Source: Cyclobacteriaceae bacterium
GTDB taxonomy: Bacteria > Bacteroidota > Bacteroidia > Cytophagales > Cyclobacteriaceae
Assembly (NCBI GenBank): GCA_012033595.1
Contig: JAAUQL010000029.1
Span: 1-55,948, forward strand
Length of the DNA: 55,948 nt
Direction of reading: 5' to 3'
The first letter of the stretch is position 1. Each line of letters starts with the position of its first letter. Of the stretch, positions 1 through 9,525 are shown in pieces. The translations under genes were made by a program, and so were the position numbers. Under the pieces are notes generated by a model. That model saw only the letters and a program-made list of their open reading frames with translations, had not been told where the DNA came from and ran no database searches.

Positions 1-1273
1 CTTGAGCTCAGGCACCGCTGGCGGATCTACCAAATACATACCCGTGACCAGGGAAATGCTAAAGTCAATTAAAAAAAACCAGTGTAAGGCAACTGCTTTC
101 GCTGTCTCAATACAATTTGGAACCCGCCGTTTTCAGCAAAGGTGTGCTGATGCTGGGAGGCAGCACCAATCTAAAAAAATGCGTTCCTTTTACGATGCCG
201 ACCTGTCGGGAATCACCGCATCCAATATTCCTTTTTGGTTCCAACACTTTTATAAACCAGGCAAGAAGATATCAAAATACGACGATTGGGAGCACAAGCT
301 CGACAAGATTGTAGAACGTGCACCCGAGTGGGATATTGGTTTTGTGGTAGGGGTACCGGCATGGGTTCAAATACTGCTCATCAAAATCATTGCCAGGTAC
401 AAACTGAAAAACATCCATGAAATATGGCCAAACCTCGCCGTATTTGTGCATGGCGGTGTTGCAATGGAACCTTATCAAAATAGCTTTAATACGCTGTTGG
501 GGAAAAAAATTGAGTTTATAGAAACCTACCTGGCTTCGGAGGGATTTCTGGCATTTCAGAGCAGGCCTGGCACAAATGCCATGAAGTTGGTGATCAACAA
601 TGGCATCTTTTATGAATTTATACCATTTAACGACACCAATTTTGATCAGGATGGAAATCTGAAGGCTGAGGTAGAAACACTGCTTATTGACGAAATTAAA
701 GACAACCAGGAATATGCACTGTTGATCTCGACATGTGCCGGGGCGTGGCGCTACCTCATTGGCGATGTAATTATGTTCACCAATAAATCGCTAAATGAAC
801 TGGTGATTACCGGACGTACAAAACACTTTTTGAGTATCTGCGGCGAACACCTTTCGGTAGATAATATGAATAAGGCCATCAGCCGCCTCGAAAAGGATTG
901 CAGCATAGATGTAGTAGAATTTACGGTGACAGGCTTATCGGTAAATTCATCATTTGGGCACCGCTGGTTTCTGGCCTGTGACCGCGACTATGATGAAGGG
1001 GAGCTTAAAAATGTGCTTGACCGTCATTTAAGGGCACTAAACGATGATTACAACATTGAAAGAAACCACGCCCTGAAATATATGGAATTGATCAAGGTTC
1101 CTACAAATTATTTTTATGAATGGATGAAAAGCATCGGAAAACTCGGGGGACAACACAAGTTTCCAAGAGTATTGAAGGGGGAAAATTATATTAATTGGGA
1201 AAATTTCCTGATTCAAAAAGGCCTGCTCCGTCCTGCGATGCTCGCGCAGAAGCAAATAGAAAATACAAGATGA
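1..1273 (+). CDS. GH3 auxin-responsive promoter family protein (acyl-adenylase), 5' partial, frame interrupted
   Basis: GH3 proteins are ANL-superfamily enzymes of roughly 500 residues that adenylate carboxylic acids; the bacterial substrate is not known. The visible part opens with the nucleotide-binding signature SSGTAGGSTKYIPVT, so about 80-90 N-terminal residues lie before the window. A GH3-typical segment, VFSKGVLMLGGSTNLKK, is encoded only in a different frame (about 117-180) from the flanking parts. Two poly-A tracts bound this segment: 8 A at 71-78 and 7 A at 173-179. One A fewer in the first and one more in the second restores one frame throughout. The C-terminal half is intact (VITGRTKHFLSICGEHLS, then PRVLKGENY). 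The TTG at 2 is not a true start. It converges on the lacI-type gene. Family assignment is firm; function is not. Confidence 0.8.
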   Translation, partial: LSSGTAGGSTKYIPVTREMLKSIKKNQCKATAFAVSIQFGTRRFQQRCADAGRQHQSKKMRSFYDADLSGITASNIPFWFQHFYKPGKKISKYDDWEHKLDKIVERAPEWDIGFVVGVPAWVQILLIKIIARYKLKNIHEIWPNLAVFVHGGVAMEPYQNSFNTLLGKKIEFIETYLASEGFLAFQSRPGTNAMKLVINNGIFYEFIPFNDTNFDQDGNLKAEVETLLIDEIKDNQEYALLISTCAGAWRYLIGDVIMFTNKSLNELVITGRTKHFLSICGEHLSVDNMNKAISRLEKDCSIDVVEFTVTGLSVNSSFGHRWFLACDRDYDEGELKNVLDRHLRALNDDYNIERNHALKYMELIKVPTNYFYEWMKSIGKLGGQHKFPRVLKGENYINWENFLIQKGLLRPAMLAQKQIENTR

Positions 1274-1338
1274 TAAAATAAAAAGTCCGATACTTAAAAA
1301 AAACCAAACAAGCTCCTGCTGCCATTTCCCGGCGATTG

Positions 1339-2345
1339 TCAAATGTGAGACGACTTTCGGATATTCAAAATACCATTCAATATTACCGTCTCGGGCTGGG
1401 CGATTTCGTTTTCGATATGCCTGAGCAGCAGCTTAGCGGCTATTTCGCCCATTTCGTGGGTCGGCTGTAGTACGCTGGTCAGGGGTGGATCTACCAAAGG
1501 TGCAAACGGAGACTCGGTAAAGCCGGTCACGGCTATATCTTCCGGTATCCTTATTCCCATTTCTTTCAGGCCGCGCATAGCGCCAAGGGCCACCATATCG
1601 TTGGCACAGGAAAGACCATCAGGAATATTGTCTGATTTCAGTATTTTCTTTGCCATTTGTTCTCCTTCCTCCATCATCAACCCGGTTTCTATAATCCAAT
1701 CTGGTCGATACGCGATTCTATATTTATCCATCGCCATTTTATACCCCTTTATCCTATTCTTGGCGAGCTGTAAATGTTGATATGCGGAGAGGTGAAAGAT
1801 TTTTTTTCTTCCGGATAGTATCAGATGTTCTGTAGCAAAAAATGACCATTTGGCATCATCAAAAATTACTTTTGAGGCCGGCAAGGTATCGTTGTACCGG
1901 TTGAAGAAAACAATTGGATACCCCTGGTCGATCAGTGATTTATAAAAGTCGATATTGCTTGTTTCTCTCGATAATGAAATAATCAGGCCATCCACCATGT
2001 TTTCGACCAGTGTATGTACATTGCTCAGCTCGGTTTGGTAGCTTTCATTAGATTGCATAATCAATACCTGGTAGCCTTTTTTAATGAGCACCTGTTGAAT
2101 GCCGATGATCACTTCCGGAAAGAACGCATTTACAAACTCAGGCACTACTACCCCGATATTGAAGGTTTTTTGTTGCATCAGCTTTTTGGCAATAGGGTTG
2201 GGAAAATAGCCCATCTCCTTCCCTACCCGTAAGATCCGCTCCTTAGTTTCTTTTTTATATCGTTGCGATCGTTGAACGCTTTGGACACTGCCGATATCGA
2301 AACGTTTAGTTTTTTGGCGACATCTTTTATACTTACATGCTTCAT
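1339..2345 (-). CDS. LacI-family transcriptional regulator (frame interrupted by one base)
   Basis: Local PUL regulator. The helix-turn-helix is read from ATG 2345 (MKHVSIKDVAKKLNVSISAVS, alternative ATG at 2351), the classic LacI N-terminus. The frame then stops after about 40 codons. The continuation (KERILRVGKEMGYFPNPIAKKL, then the periplasmic-binding-like sensor domain starting FNIGVVVPEF) lies one frame over. The break falls in the A-tract at 2251-2256; adding one A gives DIKKETKERILRVGKEMGYF, the expected hinge-side sequence. Repaired length is about 336 residues, normal for LacI/GalR proteins. It is divergent from the symporter gene, with three palindromic operators between them, so auto-regulation and control of the PUL are likely. 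Either a sequencing error or a recent null mutation; the former is favoured because similar indels recur in essential genes of this window. Confidence 0.85.
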
Positions 2346-2382
2346 TGTCATAAGGTTAAAATTAATCATTAAACATAATTAT

Positions 2383-2430
2383 CGAAAGCGCTTTCGTTTT
2401 CGAAAACGGTTTCGAAACCGTTTTCGAAAA
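2383..2430. promoter_or_regulatory. Triple palindromic LacI-type operator array
   Basis: Three 14-bp near-identical palindromes lie between the divergent regulator and symporter genes: CGAAAGCGCTTTCG (2383-2396), CGAAAACGGTTTCG (2401-2414) and CGAAACCGTTTTCG (2413-2426). The second and third overlap by CG and sit inside a perfect 34-bp palindrome at 2397-2430. The GAAAnCGnTTTC core is the usual LacI-family operator form with a central CG. No similar site was found elsewhere in the window, which suggests that transcription of the whole PUL is gated here. Confidence 0.85.
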
Positions 2431-2501
2431 TATTTTTTGTCCTTTTTATCCATTCAAGCAATTGTCAGTTCTATATTTCCTCTATAATCAATCCCAAAAT
2501 T

Positions 2502-4163
2502 GTGGCCAACTTAGACATTTGGACTATTTCCTTGTTTTCCCTCGTGGTATTTATTACAGGGATTTCTTTTGCCAAATCTGGCAACAACATGAAATCCTTT
2601 TTTGCTGCCGGTGGCTCCGTGCCCTACTGGATAAGCGGGCTTTCGCTCTTTATGAGTTTTTTTTCAGCCGGTACGTTTGTGGTCTGGGGATCTATCGCAT
2701 ATACCGACGGCCTGGTGGCCATTATTATCCAATGGACTATGTGCCTGGCAGGCGTGGTCATTGCGATACTGATAGCGCCAGGCTGGAACAGGACAAAAGC
2801 CATGACAGCGGCTCAATTTATCACAGAGCGTCTGGGCTATGATACGCAAAAAGTGTATACCTATCTCTTCTTGTTTATTTCCATCGTTACCACGGGCGCG
2901 TTTTTGTATCCCGTGGCCCGTATTGTAGAAGTTTCCACCGGCATTCCTTTGCAACATAGCATCATTGCCCTTGGGCTTATGATCACTATTTACACCACTG
3001 TGGGCGGCCTATGGGCCGTAATAGTCACCGATGTATTGCAATTTATCGTGCTAACTGCGGCAGTACTAATTGTAGTGCCGCTGGCACTGGACAAAGTAGG
3101 CGGATTTTCCAATTTTTCTGAAATGGCTCCAGAAGGCTTTTTCAGCCTGATCAGCGAAGAATATAATTGGTGGTTTATTGTGGCCATGGTATTTTATCAC
3201 ATAGTGTATATCGGAGGCAACTGGGCCTACGTGCAGCGCTATACTACCGTAGCAACACCACGTGAATCTACAAAAGTAGCTTGGCTTTTCAGTGGCTTGT
3301 ATTTGATCAGTCCGGTCGTATGGATGCTGCCTCCCATGATCTATCGGGTCATGAACCCTGAGCTATCCGGGTTGGCCGATGAAGGGGCATATTTGCTGAT
3401 TTGCAAAGATGTATTGCCGGCGGGACTAATGGGGCTGATGCTCGGTGGAATGATTTTCGCCACCTCCAGTTCGGTCAATACCACCATCAATATTTCTGCC
3501 GGAGTTTTCACCAATGACATATACGGCAAATTGTGGCCCCACACTTCGCAAAAGACCATAATGCATGTAGCCCGCTTTGCCACTATTGGCTTTGGAATAT
3601 TAACCATTGTAGTGGCCCTGCTGGTGCCCAACATGGGGGGCATAGTAGAGGTGGTGCTGTCGGTAGCTGCCCTTACAGGGGGAGCCATGTTTTTGCCACC
3701 GATATGGGCGCTATTCTCCCGGCACCAGACCGGCGTGAGTATCGTTTCCGCTACATTATTTAGCCTTTCGATCAATATTTTTTTTAAAATGTTTGCCCCA
3801 CGGTTGTTGGACATTACGCTATCGCGAAGTTCGGAAATGCTGACGGGAGTAGTGGCACCGGCGCTTGTATTGGTCATTTTCGAGCTGTACTACCGCATAA
3901 AAACCGAAGAGGTCAAACCCTACCAGCTTTATTTGATGGAGCGCGAAAAACGGATGGAAAAGGAAGGAACGGCAGAAGGTGCCATTGGACAGAGCAATAA
4001 ACGTGGTATGAAAATAATTGGTACCGGGATCATGGCCATCGGACTGATGGTGATAGGTCTTGGCATATTGGCTGATTTTGCCCATTTGCTCGTCATCAGC
4101 ATGGGTATAGCCATTTCTTTGGTCGCTGCGATGATTTTCCCATGGCAAAGAAAAATTAACTAG
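2502..4163 (+). CDS. Sodium/solute symporter (SSS family)
   Basis: Inner-membrane transporter of 553 residues with about 13-14 hydrophobic segments. The family couples Na+ entry to uptake of sugars, sialic acid, amino acids or similar solutes. The N-terminal SSS pattern is clear (SFFAAGGSVPYWISGLSLFMSFFSAGTF), as is the later GLMGLMLGGMIFATSSSVNTTINISAGVFTND-type region. The start is GTG at 2502; no in-frame ATG lies upstream and the N-terminus fits related proteins. It stops one base before the FAD oxidoreductase start. As first gene after the operators it probably imports the small product of the PUL, which the next gene may oxidise in the cytosol. The exact substrate cannot be read from the sequence. 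Confidence 0.88.
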   Translation: MANLDIWTISLFSLVVFITGISFAKSGNNMKSFFAAGGSVPYWISGLSLFMSFFSAGTFVVWGSIAYTDGLVAIIIQWTMCLAGVVIAILIAPGWNRTKAMTAAQFITERLGYDTQKVYTYLFLFISIVTTGAFLYPVARIVEVSTGIPLQHSIIALGLMITIYTTVGGLWAVIVTDVLQFIVLTAAVLIVVPLALDKVGGFSNFSEMAPEGFFSLISEEYNWWFIVAMVFYHIVYIGGNWAYVQRYTTVATPRESTKVAWLFSGLYLISPVVWMLPPMIYRVMNPELSGLADEGAYLLICKDVLPAGLMGLMLGGMIFATSSSVNTTINISAGVFTNDIYGKLWPHTSQKTIMHVARFATIGFGILTIVVALLVPNMGGIVEVVLSVAALTGGAMFLPPIWALFSRHQTGVSIVSATLFSLSINIFFKMFAPRLLDITLSRSSEMLTGVVAPALVLVIFELYYRIKTEEVKPYQLYLMEREKRMEKEGTAEGAIGQSNKRGMKIIGTGIMAIGLMVIGLGILADFAHLLVISMGIAISLVAAMIFPWQRKIN

Positions 4164-4164
4164 A

Positions 4165-6444
4165 ATGATTAAAGGAAATTTCGAGACAGAGGTTAGAAAA
4201 GGGCATCAGGTAAACCTGAGCACAGATTTGTTGGTGGCAGGTGGAGGAATGTCTGGTATTTGCACGGCCATTACTGCGGCTAGGGCGGGTATTCAGGTGG
4301 TTTTGGTACAGGATCGACCGGTTTTGGGTGGCAATGCCTCCAGCGAAATACGCTTGTGGATATTAGGTGCTACATCGCACATGGGCAACAATAACAGGTG
4401 GGCTCGAGAAGGGGGCGTGATCGACGAGATATTACTCGAAAACCTAAACAGAAACAAAGAAGGCAACACCCTGATACTGGATGCTATCCTGTTGGAAATG
4501 GTGGTAAAAGAGCATAACATCACCCTGCTGCTCAACACCGCACTGTATGATGTCTCCAAATCTGACGGCCACAACATCAAATGTGTATCGGCCTTTTGCA
4601 GTCAAAACTCCACTACATACATCATCGAAGCACCGTTGTTTTGTGACGCCTCGGGTGATGGAATTATGGCTTTTAAAGCAGGAGCGGCCTTTAGAATGGG
4701 CGCTGAAGACAAAGAAGAATTCGGTGAGTTGTTCGCTCCCGATAAGTCGTATGGCGAACTACTGGGTCATACGCTGTATTTCTACAGCAAAGCAGCCGAA
4801 GCACCCGTTAAATATGTTCCGCCTGCTTTTGCATTGGCCAATATTACCGAGCTGCCCAAGTACAAACTGCTCAACTCAGGCGACTATGGGTGTCGATTGT
4901 GGTGGATAGAATATGGCGGCAACCATGATACCGTACATGACACCGAAAAAATCAAATGGGAATTGTGGAAAATCATTTACGGTGTATGGGATTATATCAA
5001 AAACAGTGGGGAGTTTGCGGATGTCGATAACCTAACCCTGGAATGGGTGGGAACCATACCCGGCAAGCGTGAAAGCCGCCGGTTTGAAGGTCACTATATG
5101 TTGCGCCAGCAAGATGTGGTGGAACAGCGCAAATTTATTGACGCCGTGGCCTTTGGCGGCTGGAGCATCGACCTGCATCCTTCCGATGGTGTATATAGTA
5201 AATTGCCAAGTTGCAACCAGTTTCATGCTAAAGGCATATATCAAATCCCCTATCGCTGCTATGTGAGTCGCGATATAAACAACCTTTTTTATGCCGGAAG
5301 AATTATAAGTGCTTCCCATATTGCTTTTGGGTCTTCGCGTGTAATGGCCACCTGTGCCCATGGAGGCCAGGCAGTAGGCATGGCCGCTGCACTTTGCCTC
5401 AAAAAAAACCTGTCGCCGATAGCATTATTTGAAAATAACAATATGGCCGAACTCCAACAAAGGCTCAATATCTCCGGCCAGAGTATCCCGGGTATAGCTA
5501 TCGACCAAAAAAATGAAATGGTGGCTTTGGCCGATATCAGTGTTTCAAGTACATACGTGTTGAGGAATTTTCCGGAAAACGGCCCCTGGATGTCTTTAAA
5601 CAAGTCGATAGCACAAATGCTTCCTGTGCCCAAAGGAGAAAAGATAAGCCTGGAAGTGCTGCTGCTTGCCGACGCAGCTACGGAATTGATTTGCGAATTG
5701 AGGACAAGCTCCAAACCAGACAACCACACGCCCGACCTTACCCTGCAACAAAAGAAACTGCCTTTGCGGACGGGAGAACAAAAACTGACGATCGAATTTG
5801 ATGAAACTTTAGAGGAAGACAAATATGCATTTTTCACTTTCCTGGCCAACAGACATGTAAAAATAAAGGGTACAACCCACCGTGTTACCGGCATATTGAG
5901 TGTGTTCAACAAAGAAAACAAAGCCGTTTCAAACAGGGGAAAACAAGTACCGCCTCCGGGTATAGGCATCGACACCTTCGAATTCTGGACACCGGAACGC
6001 AGGCCACTTGGGCACAACATCGCCTGCTCCATCCATCCACCCGTTCAGGACTTCAGTTTTGCCAATTTAAACAACGGATACACCAGGCCATACCACAGCA
6101 GCAATGCCTGGGTGGCCGATCTCTGCGATACGGCTCCACGCCTGGAATTGAAATGGGAAAAGGCTGTACAAATGAGTGGAATACAATTGCACTTTGATGG
6201 AGATTTTGATCATCCGCTCGAATCATCACTTCAGGGGCATCCGGAAGCTATAGTTCCATTTGTTGTAAGGGATTTTAAAGTTTGTAATGAGCACGACGAG
6301 GTGCTATATGAAGCAACACAAAACCACCAAACCATCTGCAGAAAAGTATTTGAAAACCCCATATCAACAAACAAACTAAAAATTTACTTGCAGCATCCTT
6401 CGGGCGATGTACCTGCTGCATTATTTCATATACACCTGTTTTAA
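4165..6444 (+). CDS. FAD-dependent oxidoreductase (PF12831-type), cytoplasmic
   Basis: 759 residues. An N-terminal Rossmann FAD-binding motif (DLLVAGGGMSGICTAITAARAG, about residues 20-41) is followed by the family signature RPVLGGNASSEIRLW. Later family blocks are GKRESRRFEGH, SIDLHPSDG, and the C-terminal FAD-contact block FYAGRIISASHIAFGSSRVM. Residues from about 500 form a beta-rich extension whose end (NKLKIYLQHPSGDVPA) looks discoidin-like. There is no signal peptide, so it should act in the cytosol. It begins one nucleotide after the symporter stop, so translational coupling is likely and oxidation or reduction of the imported solute is a reasonable inference. It is a paralogue of the exported enzyme at 13897-15741. 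Substrate unknown. Confidence 0.85.
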   Translation: MIKGNFETEVRKGHQVNLSTDLLVAGGGMSGICTAITAARAGIQVVLVQDRPVLGGNASSEIRLWILGATSHMGNNNRWAREGGVIDEILLENLNRNKEGNTLILDAILLEMVVKEHNITLLLNTALYDVSKSDGHNIKCVSAFCSQNSTTYIIEAPLFCDASGDGIMAFKAGAAFRMGAEDKEEFGELFAPDKSYGELLGHTLYFYSKAAEAPVKYVPPAFALANITELPKYKLLNSGDYGCRLWWIEYGGNHDTVHDTEKIKWELWKIIYGVWDYIKNSGEFADVDNLTLEWVGTIPGKRESRRFEGHYMLRQQDVVEQRKFIDAVAFGGWSIDLHPSDGVYSKLPSCNQFHAKGIYQIPYRCYVSRDINNLFYAGRIISASHIAFGSSRVMATCAHGGQAVGMAAALCLKKNLSPIALFENNNMAELQQRLNISGQSIPGIAIDQKNEMVALADISVSSTYVLRNFPENGPWMSLNKSIAQMLPVPKGEKISLEVLLLADAATELICELRTSSKPDNHTPDLTLQQKKLPLRTGEQKLTIEFDETLEEDKYAFFTFLANRHVKIKGTTHRVTGILSVFNKENKAVSNRGKQVPPPGIGIDTFEFWTPERRPLGHNIACSIHPPVQDFSFANLNNGYTRPYHSSNAWVADLCDTAPRLELKWEKAVQMSGIQLHFDGDFDHPLESSLQGHPEAIVPFVVRDFKVCNEHDEVLYEATQNHQTICRKVFENPISTNKLKIYLQHPSGDVPAALFHIHLF

Positions 6445-6476
6445 TTATCCCATATTATGTTTAACCAAATCACAAA

Positions 6477-9400
6477 ATGATGAAAAAACTACAATTAATG
6501 CTCCTCCTAATGTTCATGGGGAGTTTGCTTCAGGCTCAGGAACGGGCCGTCACCGGAACAGTCGTCGATGATGGCGAAGCGCTTCCTGGTGTCAATGTCA
6601 TTATTCAAGGCACTTCGATTGGTACAGTAACCGATCTGGACGGTCGATTCAACATCATGGCCTCCAGTGACAATGTGCTGGTATTTAGCAGCGTCGGTTT
6701 TTTAAAAGAAGAAGTGCTGGTCGGCAACAAATCTGTTATCGAAGTATCTATGACGCCCGACATCACTTCACTCGATGAAATAGTGGTGGTGGGCTATGGA
6801 ACCCAGAAAAAAGAAAACCTGACCGGTTCGGTAGAGCAGGTAAAGGGTGCGACCTTAACCAAACAACCGGTGTTTCAGGCTTCTCAGGCTCTTACCGGTA
6901 CTGTACCAGGTGTTACCATTGTGCAAAATAGCGGCCAACCTGGCAGAGACATTGGCACCATCAGAATACGTGGCCTTGGTTCATTGGGCGATGGCTCCAA
7001 AAACGACCCCTTGGTGCTGATCGATGGCGTGGAAGGCGATATCAATGGCATAGATGCAGGAGATATTGAGAATATTTCTGTGCTGAAAGATGCAGCCTCC
7101 GCAGCCATATATGGCTCAAGAGCGGCCAATGGTGTTATCTTAATTACAACAAAAAGAGCAAAAGAGGGAAGGTTTGTAGTAGGATATAAGAATTACCTGG
7201 GATGGCAGGCTGTCACCGACAGGCCCAAATTTCTTGGAGGGCTCGATTTCCTCAAAAATGATGGTACAAGTACCCAGGCAGAGATCGATGACTATGCAGC
7301 CAACCTCGGCACAGACCCCGATCGCTACACCGATACAGACTGGGTGGATGAGTTGTTGAGTGAACGAGGTTTTATGCAATACCACCAGCTAAGCGCCACA
7401 GGAGGAACCGAAAGGGCGCTCCTGGCTGCTTCCATTTCTTTCCAGGATCAAAATGGCAATATTCCCAATTTCAATTTCAAGCGCTATAATGGCCGCTTTA
7501 ACTCAGGGCTAAAAATATCTGAAAAAGTAAGTGTCAATTTCGATATCAATTTTAGCCAGGCACTTACCACCGAGCCTTCCGAAGGATTGCAAAACATTAC
7601 CCGGCAGGCATTCAGGACGCCACCTATCTATTTTGTAAGGCACAGTGATGGATCGTGGGGCGATTCCTGGAACGGGCAAAACCCGGTTGCCTTTGCCAAA
7701 GCAGGTGGATTGAACACAGTGGAGGACAATTATTTGCGTACCATCTTAAAAATGGATTACAAACCATTGAAAGGATTGAACATATCACTGATGTATTCTC
7801 CCGAATATAAGGATGTATTTAGAAAAAGATTTGTAAGGACTTTTGAAACCATCACTGATTGGGACGTGAAAACCACTCGCACCGTACCCAACAGAAGCTC
7901 GTTGGAGCAACGAAATATCCGATCTTTTACCCACAACCTGAATGGAATCGTAAGCTATGATTTTGCCCTGGGCGACCATGATTTCACCGTATTGGGCGGC
8001 TACGAAATGATCAAGTACAATTGGGAAGAATTCCGTGCTTTCAGAGACCAGTTTGTATTGCAGGATTACCAGGTACTCAATGCAGGTTCAGAAGAAAATG
8101 ACAGCAACTATGGCACGGCCACACACAACGCACTGTTATCCTATTTTGGCAGGCTCAACTATGCCTACAAAAACAAATACCTTTTCGAAGCCAATGTACG
8201 CAGGGATTTGTCATCAAGATTCGCCGAAGACAACCGGGCATCTGTCTTTCCTTCTTTCTCGGTGGGATGGCGTGTGGCCGAAGAGGATTTTATGGAATCG
8301 GTTGGCGTGTTTAGCGATTTGAAATTCCGGGCTTCCTGGGGTCAATTGGGCAATCAGCAGATCGGCAGCGATTTTCCCTATGTTTCTTCCATCAGATTGG
8401 GCAGCAACAATTATGTGTTTGGCAATTCAATTTATACGGGAGCCACACAAAACGTACTCGCCAACCAGGCCATCCAATGGGAAACCACCGAGACCACCAA
8501 TCTTGGTGTAGATGCTTCATTCCTGGACCTCAGGTTGAATTTGACAGCAGAATACTACGTGCGTCAAACCAACGATATACTCCTTCAAATACCCATTCCG
8601 CTGAACGTTGGCCTCGATCCGGCAACTCAGAATGCGGCCAATGTCGAAAATCGCGGGTGGGATCTCTCCCTCGCATGGCAGGATGAAATCAATGATTTTA
8701 AATATAGCGCCCGGGTGATCGCTTCCAATTTCGAAAACGAAGTGACCAACCTGGCCGGTGTGGGACCTATCATCGACAATAATTCAATCATCGAAGTAGG
8801 ACATCCTATCAACTCGATTTTTGGAATGGAAACTCAGGGGATATTTCAGTCACAAGACGAAATAAACAGTGCTCCGCCACAGTACGGCACCTTAAAACCC
8901 GGCAACATTCGATATAAAGACCAACTGACGGTCGACACTAATGGCGATGGAGTGGGCGATGCAGCTGACGGAATCATCAATGCCGATGACCGGGTGATCA
9001 TAGGTAACCCCTTTCCGCAGATGAGCTATTCGTTTGACCTTGGCGTGGAGTACAAAGGTTTCGATGTCTCGGTGGCCTTTCAAGGGGTAGGAAAGCGCGA
9101 TGTCTATATGCAGGCCGATGCAGCCTGGGCACTCTTTAATGCAGGAAAAATACAGGAATGGCATGTTGCCGAATCATGGACTCCGGAGAATACGGGAGCC
9201 AAATTTCCGATAGCTGCACCCACCAGCGCTGGCAGCAACGATGCCAGAGCTTCGAGCACCTGGATATTCAACGGGGCATACCTCAGACTCCGCAATATCA
9301 ATGTCGGCTACGCGCTGCCTGGCAGCTTGTTGGAAAAAGCCCTGATCAGCTACGCAAGGGTTTACTTCTCTGGCCAGAATTTATTCACCTGGGACAATAT

Positions 9401-9497
9401 GCCCGATGGTACCGATCCTTTGGTGCCCAATGGAACCGATGGTGCGTACTATCCAATCGTAACCTCTTACACCTTTGGCTTGGAGCTTAAGTTTTAA
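6477..9497 (+). CDS. SusC/RagA-type TonB-dependent outer-membrane transporter
   Basis: 1006 residues. A signal peptide (first about 20 residues, ending LLQAQ) is followed by a carboxypeptidase-regulatory-like domain (VTGTVVDDGEALPGVNV, about 22-95). Next come the TonB-box-like DEIVVVGYGTQKKENLTGSV and the plug domain with RIRGLGSLGDG and DAASAAIYGSRAANGVILITTK. The rest is a 22-strand-type barrel ending in an aromatic residue (LELKF). Family role: energised import of oligosaccharides through the outer membrane together with the SusD lipoprotein encoded 28 nt downstream. Start at ATG 6477; a second ATG follows directly. No STN/secretin domain, so control by a hybrid anti-sigma route is not indicated; this fits the LacI regulator. 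Confidence 0.95.
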   Translation: MMKKLQLMLLLMFMGSLLQAQERAVTGTVVDDGEALPGVNVIIQGTSIGTVTDLDGRFNIMASSDNVLVFSSVGFLKEEVLVGNKSVIEVSMTPDITSLDEIVVVGYGTQKKENLTGSVEQVKGATLTKQPVFQASQALTGTVPGVTIVQNSGQPGRDIGTIRIRGLGSLGDGSKNDPLVLIDGVEGDINGIDAGDIENISVLKDAASAAIYGSRAANGVILITTKRAKEGRFVVGYKNYLGWQAVTDRPKFLGGLDFLKNDGTSTQAEIDDYAANLGTDPDRYTDTDWVDELLSERGFMQYHQLSATGGTERALLAASISFQDQNGNIPNFNFKRYNGRFNSGLKISEKVSVNFDINFSQALTTEPSEGLQNITRQAFRTPPIYFVRHSDGSWGDSWNGQNPVAFAKAGGLNTVEDNYLRTILKMDYKPLKGLNISLMYSPEYKDVFRKRFVRTFETITDWDVKTTRTVPNRSSLEQRNIRSFTHNLNGIVSYDFALGDHDFTVLGGYEMIKYNWEEFRAFRDQFVLQDYQVLNAGSEENDSNYGTATHNALLSYFGRLNYAYKNKYLFEANVRRDLSSRFAEDNRASVFPSFSVGWRVAEEDFMESVGVFSDLKFRASWGQLGNQQIGSDFPYVSSIRLGSNNYVFGNSIYTGATQNVLANQAIQWETTETTNLGVDASFLDLRLNLTAEYYVRQTNDILLQIPIPLNVGLDPATQNAANVENRGWDLSLAWQDEINDFKYSARVIASNFENEVTNLAGVGPIIDNNSIIEVGHPINSIFGMETQGIFQSQDEINSAPPQYGTLKPGNIRYKDQLTVDTNGDGVGDAADGIINADDRVIIGNPFPQMSYSFDLGVEYKGFDVSVAFQGVGKRDVYMQADAAWALFNAGKIQEWHVAESWTPENTGAKFPIAAPTSAGSNDARASSTWIFNGAYLRLRNINVGYALPGSLLEKALISYARVYFSGQNLFTWDNMPDGTDPLVPNGTDGAYYPIVTSYTFGLELKF

Positions 9498-9525
9498 TGG
9501 TCAAACATCAAAAAAAAAGAATATC

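Noticed and set aside
2462-2842. 126-codon plus-strand frame overlapping the symporter start
   Set aside because: Out of frame with a clear SSS protein over most of its length.
3341-3877. 178-codon minus-strand frame inside the symporter gene
   Set aside because: Antisense shadow of a well-supported coding region, no homology pattern.
5289-6032. 247-codon minus-strand frame inside the FAD oxidoreductase gene
   Set aside because: Antisense shadow; Ser/Leu-rich composition typical of reverse translation of a coding frame.
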